Shown: positions 1-9,100 of the stretch, one piece after another
How positions within the stretch are numbered: the first letter of the stretch is position 1
How the letters are laid out: each line of letters starts with the position of its first letter
Notes under the pieces: model-generated
What the model was told of the DNA's origin: nothing
The model's database searches: none
The model's input: only the letters and a program-made list of their open reading frames with translations
Assembly (NCBI GenBank): GCA_020850715.1
Contig: JADZED010000024.1
Span: forward strand, 1 to 47,604
Reading direction: 5' to 3'
Source of the DNA: Acidobacteriota bacterium
GTDB lineage: Bacteria; Acidobacteriota; Vicinamibacteria; Vicinamibacterales; CAVVIG01
DNA: 47,604 nt
Program-made: the position numbers and the translations under genes

Positions 1-2
1 CG

Positions 3-3000
3 GCGACGTCGCTGGCCGAGGTGGCCGACACGCTGCAGACCGGGCGGGCGGCGCTGCCGGTGCGGGTGGCGGTGGCGGGCCCCGACGCGTCCACGGTCGC
101 GGCCGCCTTGCGCGCAGCCACACCGGTGTCAGCCGCAAGCGGGCAGCGGCCGCTGGTGTGGCAGTGTCCGGGCCAGGGCGTCGACCTGCAGGGCGTGGCC
201 GCGGCGCTTGCCGACGAACCATTCGCCCGCGCCGAGCTCGACGCCTGCGCCGCCGCGGTCCGCGCCGGGCACGACGAGTTCGATCTGTGGAAGGTGCTGA
301 CGGGCGAGAGAATCGCTCCGGCCGACGTGCAGGTCGCGCTGGTGGCGGTGACGCTCGCGCTGGCGGCGCAGTGGCGGGCCTGGGGGATGACGCCCTCGGC
401 GGTGATGGGCCACAGCGTGGGCGAACTGTCGGCGGCGGCGATCGCCGGAGTCCTGCCGCGAGAGGCTGCGCTCGAACTGGCGATTGTCCGAGGCCGGCTG
501 ATGGCGTCGATGCCGCCGGGCGGCATGCTGGCGGTGGCAGCCGACGCGGCGGCCATCGCGCCGCACCTCGAGCCCGAGGTCGTGCTGGCCGCCCTGAACG
601 GCCCGTCGCAAAGCATCGTTTCTGGAGCGCACGCGGCCCTCGACACGCTCGAAGCCGCGCTCGCTTCGCAAGGCCTGCTGACGCAGCGGCTGGCGACGAG
701 CGGGGCTTTCCATTCGCCGCTCATGGCGCCGGTGTCGGCGCCGCTCGCCGCGTACGCCGCAACACTGCCGCACGCATCCCCGCAGCTCCCGTGGATCTCG
801 AGCGTGACCGGGCGGGTGATGACAGCGATCGATGCTGCCTACTGGGGTGAGCAGGTGACGGCGCCGGTTCGATGGACGGCGGCGCTGGCGACGGCACGGG
901 CGCTCAGTCCGGCGCCGGTGGTGTGGTTGGAGGTGGGGCCCGGGCACACGCTGACCAGCCTGGCGCGGGCCGCCGCACCGGCCGGCGAGCTGGCCGTCGC
1001 ATCGATGGGCACGCCCGTCGCCGCGCGACTGGCTCCCTCGCTGGCGCAGTTGTGGCAGGCGGGCCTCGCGCTCGACTGGACCGGCGGCCGCGCACCATCG
1101 GTCCGCCGGCGTGTCGTGCTCCCGACCTATCCGTTCCAGCGCCAGCGCTACTGGATTGAACCCCTCGGCGACGACGCAGCCGAGGGGTCCGACGCCTCAT
1201 CGTCGAAATCGAGATCGAAGCGGAGCGATATCGGCCGCTGGTTCTACGCGCCGGCGTGGACGCGGCTGCCGATCGATCCCGGAGCGCCACGGCCGTCGAA
1301 GGGAACGCGCACGCTCCTCGTGCTGGCCGATTCGTGCGGCGTCGCGGACCGCGCGATCGACGCCGCGCGCGCGGCGGGCGACGCGGTCGTGCGCGTCGAT
1401 CGCGGCCGGGCGTTCGCGGCGCACGACGCGTCCGGCTACACGCTCGACCCGGCCAATCGCGCTCATTACACCGACCTGGCGGCGGCGCTGGCGGCCGCCG
1501 GCCGCGTGCCGACCCACGTGCTCCACTGCTGGTCGATCCGCGGCTCGAACGATGCGCCCGCGCCCTCTGCGGGGATCGACGTGACCGCGGCGTTGAGCGT
1601 CCTCTCGCTCGCGCACGCGCTTCACGCGATCCGCCGCCTCGACGCGGGCGACGTGCGGCTGGTCGTCGCGACCTGTCATACGCAGGACGTCGCCGGCGAC
1701 GAGGCGATCGACCCGCGCGCGGCTTCCGTTCAGGGGATTGCGCGCGTGCTCCGCCAGGAGCTTCCGGGCACCGGGTGCCGGACCGTCGACTTGCCGCTCG
1801 ATGCGTCCGGAGCGGAGGCGAGCGCGGCGGCCCGCCACCTGTACGCCGAGCTCGGCGCGGAGGATGCGGAGGTGGCGGTCGCGTATCGCCGCGGCGTGCG
1901 CTGGGTCGAACGATTCGCGCCGCGCCCGCTGCCGGCGGCGGGGCTGGAACCGCACCTGCTGCGCGCGCGCGGCACCTATCTCATCACCGGAGGACTGGGC
2001 CGGATCGGCCTGGCGATCGCACGCTTCCTCGCGCGATCGTCCGGCGCGCGGCTGGTCCTCACGAGCCGGACCCCGTTCCCGCCGCCCGCGCGGTGGGCCG
2101 GCTGGGTCGACGCGCACGGCGTGGAGGATCCGACGAGCCGTCGCATCGGCCGGCTCGAGGAGCTCGAGACGCTGGGAGCCGAGGTGATTGTCGTCGCGGC
2201 GGACGTGGCGGACGCGGCGGATCTGCGGCGGGTCGTCGGCCTGGCCGAAGCACGATTCGGCGCCCTGCACGGCGTCTTTCATGCGGCCGGCGTCACGAGC
2301 GGCCGCACGTTCGCGCCGCTCGCCGATCTGGGGCGCGAGGCGCTCGAAGAGCAGTTCGCGCCGAAAGCCGGAGGCGTTGCCGCGCTCGCCGACGTGCTGG
2401 AGGGGCGCGCGCTCGACTTCTGCGTTCTCCTGTCGTCGCTGTCGACGGTCCTCGGCGGCCACGGGTTCGGCGCCTACGCCGCGGCCAACGCCGTGGTCGA
2501 CGCGGCGGCCTGCGCGCAGGCGCGCCGCGGCGGCACGCCGTGGATCAGCGTCGCCTCCGATGGCTGGGCGTTCGATGAAGGCGGCGCGCCTGGCGGCGCG
2601 ACGGCGCGGCTGGCGATGACGCCGGCCGAGGGCGTCGAGACGATCGCACGCGTTCTCGGCGCTGCGCCGGCGCCCCGCATCATCGTCTCGACCGGCGATC
2701 TGCAGGCGAGACTGGCGCAATGGGTGACCGGCAGGGATGAGGGCGGCGGCCGTCCGGCCGTGGAGCCCGTGCCGGCGCCGCGTACGGCGGGCTCCGATTA
2801 CGTGGCGCCGCGCACCGAGACCGAGCGCGTCTGCGCCGCGATCTGGTCGGAGCTGCTGGGCATCGGCCTCCTCGGCGTGCACGACGACTTCTTCGAGCTC
2901 GGGGGGCACTCGCTGCTCGGCACGCGTCTGCTGTCGCGCGTGCGCGAGGCCTTCGCGGTCGATCTGTCGCTCGGCGACCTGTTCGCTGCTCCGACGGTTG

Positions 3001-3161
3001 CCGGGCTCGGCGCGCGCATCGACGCCCGCCGCGCCGGGCGGCGCCCCCTCGACGCGACGACCGACGTCGAGGTGCTCCTGGAGCGGGTCCGGTCGATGTC
3101 GCCCGAGGACCGCCGGCGGCGGCTCGCCCTCGCGCGGCAGGCGAAGGAGGTGGCGGGATGA
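3..3161 (+). CDS. Type I PKS module, 5' partial: (KS)-AT-KR-ACP
   Basis: C-terminal part of a modular polyketide synthase; the 5' end lies outside the window and the frame is open from the first bases. The opening residues match the KS-AT linker of the second PKS in this window, so a ketosynthase is probably just upstream. The acyltransferase (about nt 150-1170) has GHSVG with its serine codon at 414 and GAFHS at 702-716, which resembles the HAFH type and suggests malonyl-CoA. A ketoreductase follows: TGGLGRIG near 1985 and the Ser-Tyr-Asn set in SSLSTVLGG...YAAAN near 2425-2490. The carrier protein has GGHSL with the phosphopantetheine serine at 2910. No DH or ER is present, so the product is a beta-hydroxyacyl thioester. 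The tail has an LERVRSMSPEDR segment typical of subunit ends. It overlaps the next gene by ATGA and should pass its chain to that gene's N-terminal C domain. Confidence 0.93.
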   Translation, partial: ATSLAEVADTLQTGRAALPVRVAVAGPDASTVAAALRAATPVSAASGQRPLVWQCPGQGVDLQGVAAALADEPFARAELDACAAAVRAGHDEFDLWKVLTGERIAPADVQVALVAVTLALAAQWRAWGMTPSAVMGHSVGELSAAAIAGVLPREAALELAIVRGRLMASMPPGGMLAVAADAAAIAPHLEPEVVLAALNGPSQSIVSGAHAALDTLEAALASQGLLTQRLATSGAFHSPLMAPVSAPLAAYAATLPHASPQLPWISSVTGRVMTAIDAAYWGEQVTAPVRWTAALATARALSPAPVVWLEVGPGHTLTSLARAAAPAGELAVASMGTPVAARLAPSLAQLWQAGLALDWTGGRAPSVRRRVVLPTYPFQRQRYWIEPLGDDAAEGSDASSSKSRSKRSDIGRWFYAPAWTRLPIDPGAPRPSKGTRTLLVLADSCGVADRAIDAARAAGDAVVRVDRGRAFAAHDASGYTLDPANRAHYTDLAAALAAAGRVPTHVLHCWSIRGSNDAPAPSAGIDVTAALSVLSLAHALHAIRRLDAGDVRLVVATCHTQDVAGDEAIDPRAASVQGIARVLRQELPGTGCRTVDLPLDASGAEASAAARHLYAELGAEDAEVAVAYRRGVRWVERFAPRPLPAAGLEPHLLRARGTYLITGGLGRIGLAIARFLARSSGARLVLTSRTPFPPPARWAGWVDAHGVEDPTSRRIGRLEELETLGAEVIVVAADVADAADLRRVVGLAEARFGALHGVFHAAGVTSGRTFAPLADLGREALEEQFAPKAGGVAALADVLEGRALDFCVLLSSLSTVLGGHGFGAYAAANAVVDAAACAQARRGGTPWISVASDGWAFDEGGAPGGATARLAMTPAEGVETIARVLGAAPAPRIIVSTGDLQARLAQWVTGRDEGGGRPAVEPVPAPRTAGSDYVAPRTETERVCAAIWSELLGIGLLGVHDDFFELGGHSLLGTRLLSRVREAFAVDLSLGDLFAAPTVAGLGARIDARRAGRRPLDATTDVEVLLERVRSMSPEDRRRRLALARQAKEVAG
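3144..3150 (+). promoter_or_regulatory. Ribosome binding site for the gene at 3158
   Basis: AAGGAGG lies 7 nt before the ATG at 3158, inside the last codons of the upstream PKS gene. It supports this start (a second ATG follows directly at 3161) and translational coupling through the ATGA overlap. Confidence 0.75.
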
Positions 3162-6100
3162 TGCCCGACCTCCGCGCGGTCGAAGGCCTTTCGACCGACG
3201 ATCGAGAGCTGCTCGATCAGCTCCTTCGCGAGAGCCGATCCGCCCGGCGGATTCCCAGGCGGACCTCGGAGCGCGCGCCGCTGTCGTACTCTCAGCGGCG
3301 CCTGTGGGTGGTCGATCAGCTCCGCCCCGGCGATCCGGCCTACAACCTGGCGGTGACGTTTCGCGTGAGCGGCGCGCTCGATGCGGACGCGCTCGGCGCC
3401 GCGTTGACCGACATCGCCACCCGCCACGACATCCTCCGGACGACAATCCAGACCGACGGCGCCGAGCCGTACCAGTCGATCGGGCCGGCGCGGCCGGTCT
3501 CCTGCCGGCTGATCGACATGGACGCGGTCGCCGCCGTCGATCGCGAGACGCGCGCGCTCGCGCTGGTCGAAGCCGAAACGCGTGCGCCGTTCGATCTGGC
3601 GCGCGGTCCGCTCTTCCGCGCGGCGCTCGTACGCATCGCGGCCCTGGATCATCTGCTCGTCCTGACGATGCACCACATCGTCTCGGACGGATGGTCGATG
3701 GGCGTGCTGTATCGGGAGCTCGCCTCTGCCTACGAGGCGAGACGCGGCGGGGCGGCGCCGACGTTCCCGGAACTGCCGATCCAGTACGGCGACTGGGCGG
3801 AATGGCAGCGACAGGAGCTCGTCGATGAGCGCCGTGCGCCGCTGGTGGAGTACTGGCGCGAGCGGCTCCGCGGCTGCAGCGCGACGCCGCTGCCGGCGGA
3901 CCGCACGCGGCCTGCGACGCCCTCCACCGCGGGAGCGCACGAGCTCCTGCCGCTGGACGAGGACGCGCTCCGCGAGCTGACCGCGCTGGCACGCGGCGAG
4001 GGCGCGACGCGCTTCATGGCGCTGCTCGCGCTCTTCGCGCTGCTGCTGTCGCGCCAGACCGACATCGGCGAGGTGATCGTCGGCATTCCGGTCGCCGGCC
4101 GCGACGCGCCGGAGGTCGAGCCGCTGATCGGCTTCTTCGTGAACATGTTGCCGCTGCGCGTGCGCGTGCCGCCGGCGGCGAGCTTCCGCGAGCTCGTGCG
4201 GATCGTCCGCGACACCGCGATCGCGGCCTTCGAACGGCAGGCGCTCCCGTTCGACGTGCTCGTGGACGAACTGGCGGTCGAGCGCGGCCTCGACGCCCAC
4301 CCGCTGTTCCAGGTGGCGTTCGCGGCGCAGGATGCCCTGCTCCAGCCCCTGCAGCTCGCGAACCTGCGCATCGAGCCGGTGCACCTGCCGGCCGCCGCCA
4401 CCAGATTCGATCTCGAGGCGCACGTCATCGACGCGAACGGCCGCCTGAATCTGGGTGTCGCCTACCGCGTGGACCTGTACGACCGCGAAACCATCCGCCG
4501 GCTGCTCGAGCGGTACGACCTTGCGCTGCGACGGTCGGTCGCGAACCCCGACATGCCGCTGGCGGAGGCCACCCTGCTCGGCGACGCGGAGCGGGAAGAC
4601 ATCCTCGGTGCGTGGAGCGGCACGCGGACGCCGTATCCCGGCGACCGGTCGGTCCCCGAGCTCGTGTTCCGCCAGGTCGCCGCGCGCCCGGATGCGATCG
4701 CCGCCGTGTGCAACGGAGCGCATCTGACCTATGGGGAGCTCGGTCGCCGCGCGAACCAGCTCGCGAACCGGCTGCTCCGGTGCGGCGCCGGCTCCGGCGT
4801 GCGCGTCGGTGTCTGCCTCGATCGTTCGCTCGACACCATCGTTGCGCTGCTCGCCATCCTCGAGACGGGCGCCGCGTACGTGCCGCTCGATCCGGCCTAC
4901 CCGGCGCCGCGGCTGGCCTACATGGCGCAGGACTCGCGCGTGGAGGTGGCGGTCACCTCGTCCGGGCTGGCGAATCTGGTGCCCTCGTCGGTGCGGGAGA
5001 TCGTGCAGCTCGACGTCGAGCGCGACGCGCTGGCCAGGGAATGGCAGGCGGCGCCGGCGGTGCGTCGCGGCGCCCTGCTCCGCCCGTGCGTGGCCTTGCC
5101 CGACGACCTCGCCTACGTCACCTACACATCCGGATCGACCGGCACGCCCAAGGGAGTCGAGGTCACGCACCGCGGCATCGTGCGGCTGCTGTGCGGGACC
5201 GACTATGTGGAGCTCGGCCCCGGCGAGACGCTGCTGCACCTGGCGCCGCTCGCCTTCGACGCGTCGACCTTCGAGATCTGGGGTGCGCTCCTGCACGGCG
5301 GACGCGTGGTCCTCTACCCCGACCGGCTGCCGCGGATCGAGGACCTGGCCGCGCTGCTGCGGGACGAGCGGGTCACCACGCTGTGGCTGACCGCCTCGCT
5401 GTACAACACGGTGGTCGATCAGCGGCCGGAGGCGCTCGAAGGCGTCCGCCAGCTGCTCATCGGCGGCGAAGCGCTGTCGGTCGCGCACGTGCGGCGGGGG
5501 CTGGCCGCGCTGCCGGGGACGACGATCGTCAACGGCTATGGGCCGACCGAAGGCACGACTTTCACCTGCTGCCATGCGATCGGCGCCGATTCGGTCGGAC
5601 CCGGCACGGTGTCGATTCCAATCGGCCGGCCGATTGCGAACACGCGGGTCTTCGTGCTCGACGCGGCGCTCGAGCCGGCGGGCGTGGGCGTTCCTGGCGA
5701 GCTCTACGTCGGCGGCGACGGCGTGGCCCGCGGATACACGGGCGCGCCGGCGCTCACGGCGGCGCGCTTCGTGCCCGATCCGTTCTGCGGCGTGCCGGGT
5801 GCGCGCCTGTATCGCACCGGCGACCAGGTGCGATGGCGGGCGGACGGCACGCTCGAGTTCCTCGGACGCCGCGACGGCCAGGTCAAGGTGCGCGGCCATC
5901 GGCTCGAGCTCGGCGAGATCGAGGCGGTGCTGACGGGACATCCGTCGGTGCGCGCGGCGGCGGCCGCGGTGCGGCAGATCGGCGAGGCCAGGAGCCTGGT
6001 GGCCTGCGTCGTGCCAAGGGAGGGCCGGCCGTTCGATGCCGCGGCCCTGCGCGCGTTCGTCAAGGAGCATCTGCCCGAGTACATGGTTCCCGCCTTCGTG

Positions 6101-9100
6101 CTCCCGATCCCGTGCCTGCCGCTCACCGCCAACGGCAAGGTCGATCGCGAGGCGCTGCCGGCGCCCGTCGTCGATGCCGCCGGCGAGGAGGGGAGCGCCG
6201 CACCCCGGAGTCCGGTCGAGGAGACGCTCGCCTCCCTCTGGGCGGAGGTGCTCGGCCGCAGCGCAATCGGCATCCACGACAACTTCTTCGACGTCGGCGG
6301 CGATTCGATTCTGGCCATCCAGATCGCTTCGCGCGCGGGCCGGGCGGGGCTGCGTCTGGCGCCCGCGCACTTCTTCCAGCACCAGACGATTGCCGAGCAG
6401 GCGGTGATCGTCGAGCCCGGTGCGCCGGCCCCGGCCGCCGGCCAGGAGAGGGTCGGCGGCGAAGCGCCGCTGACGCCGATTCAGCGGTGGTTCTTCGAGC
6501 AGCGGCTTGCGGTGCCCGAGCACTTCAACCAGGCCGTGCTCCTGGAGATCGGACGTTCCATCGCGCCTGCGATCGCGGGGCAGGCGGTCGACGCCCTCGT
6601 CGCGCACCACGATCAACTGCGCGCGCGGTTCGCGCGGCGCGGCGGCGCGTGGGTGCAGGCCATCGCGCCGGCCGGCTCCAGCGTCCCGTTTGCCGTGGTC
6701 GACGTCGCCGGACTGTCCGACGCGGAGCGCGGGAAGCGGATTGAACGCGTATCGGCCGAGCTGCAGGCGTCGCTCGATCTGACGTCGGGGCCGCTCGTGC
6801 GCGCCGCCTTCTTCCACTGCGGGGCGGCGGCGCCTGCGCGCCTGCTGGTGATCGCCCATCATCTCCTGGTGGACGGCGTCTCGTGGCGCATCCTGATCGA
6901 GGATCTGCAGACGGCCATCGAGCAACTGATGCGGGGCGGCGCGGTCCATCTGCCGGCGAAGACCTCGTCGTTCAAGCGATGGGCGGAACAGCTCGCGGCC
7001 CTGCCGGCCGACCGCGCCTGGCGCAGCTTCTGGGAGACATCCGGCCCTGTGGCTCCCCTTCCGGTCGATCGCATCGGCGATCCGGCGCAGAACACCGTTG
7101 GCGCTGCGTCGACTGTCTCGCTGAGGTTCTCCCGGGAAGAAACCTCGGCGCTCCTTCGGGACGTGCCGGCCCGCACGGGCGCGCGCATCCACGAAATCCT
7201 GCTCGCGTCGCTCGCTGCGGCCGTCGGGCGCTGGTCCCTCGCGCGCCGCATTGCGATCGACGTGGAAGGGCACGGGCGCGAAGAACATCTGGCGGCCGGA
7301 TCGGCGCTGTCGCGAACGGTCGGATGGTTCACCGCCCTGTATCCGCTGGTCCTCGATCTGCCGCAGTCGCTGGAGGCCGCCGACGTCCTCGCCGTCGTGC
7401 GCGAACGCCTCCGAGCGGTTCCCGACGGCGGCGCCGGCTACGGTCTGCTCGGTTTCGCCGCGGACGCCGGGGCGCGCGGCGGCCTCATCCCGCCGCCGTC
7501 CGGGGTCGGCTTCAACTATCTCGGTCAATTCGACCAGGCGCTTCCGCAATCGGGACTGCTGGCGTTCGCCGGCGAATCGGCGGGCCCGATGGTGGCGGCG
7601 GCCAACCGGCGCCCATTCCTGCTCGAGATCGCCGCGCGCGTGGTGGACGGCGCGCTCTGCGTGGACTGGACCTACTGTCCCGCGGTGCACGACCGGTCGA
7701 CGGTCGAGCGCCTCGCGGCCGATTCGGCGGCCGTGGTGAGAGTCCTGATCGACGCGGCGCGCGCCGGCGGTGCGCGCCGGCGCCGGCTTCTCGCAGACTT
7801 TCCCGACGCGGCGCTGGACGAGCGGCAGTTCGCGTCGATTGAAGAACGATTCGGCGCCCTCGATCTCGAGATCGCAGACATCTATCCGGTGACGCCGCTC
7901 CAGGAGAGCATGCTCGTCCACGCGTCGGCGGCCCCTGGCACCGGCGCATTCGTGACGCAGATCGATCTGGCCGTCGATCGCCGGCTGGATGGGGACGCGC
8001 TGCGCGAAGCCTGGGAGGCGCTGCAGGCCGCTCACGCGGCGCTGCGGACCGCCTTCGTCGAGATCGGCGGCGGAGAGTTCCGGCAGGTGGTCGTCGATCG
8101 TGCGACGCTGCCGTGGACCGAGTACGACTGGACCGCGGTCGAGGCAGGCGAGCGCGAGGCGCGGCGCGTGGCGCTGCTGGCCGACATCCGGCGGCGGGGA
8201 TTCGATGCGGATCGGCCGCCGCTGATGGATCTGTCGCTCATCCGCACGAGCGACCAGCGATCGCGCCTGATCTGGACGCATCACCACGCGCTCGTCGATG
8301 GCTGGTCGGTGGCCGCCCTGCTCGACGAGATGCTGCACCGGTACGAAGCGCGGCTCCAGGGACGCGAGCCGGCGATCTCCGACCGTCCGCGGTTCGGCGG
8401 GTACGTCGCCTGGCTGGGGCGCCGGGACCAGGCGGCGAGCCAGGCGTTCTGGCGCGCCCATCTCGCCGGCTTCACCGCACCGACCACGCTCGCCGTGGAT
8501 CGCGCCTCGCGGGCGCGCATCGACGCGCCGCCCGACATCGCCGACCAGGAGCTGATGATCGACGCCGAGGCGACGCGCCGATTGTCGGCGATGGCCAGCC
8601 GCCATCGGCTCACCCTCAACACGATCGTGCAGGGCGCGTGGGCGCTGCTCCTGAGCCGGTACAGCGGCGAGCGCGACGTGCTCTTCGGCACCGCCGTCGC
8701 CGGCAGGCCGGCGGAGCTGCCCGGCGCGGACCGGATGATCGGCCTGTTCCTGAACGGTGTGCCGATGCGCGTCGGCGTCGACCCGGACGCGCCGGCGGCG
8801 CAGTGGCTTCGCGGCGTGCAGGCCTCGCACGTGGCCATCAGGGAGCACGAGCACACCGGTCTGGCCGACATCCGCGACTGGAGCGACGTGCCGCGGGGAC
8901 GCCCGTTGTTCGAGACGACGCTGGCGTTCGAGAACTATCCGGTGGCGGCGGGCACCGGCACCGTGGCCGATCGCGTCGGCATCACCGGCTTCGAACTCGT
9001 GGCGCACACCAGCTCGGCCCTGCACCTGCGCGCCCTCCCAGGAGAGCGCCTGCGCCTGATGCTCAGCCACGATCGCCACCGGTTCGACGAGCCGACCGCG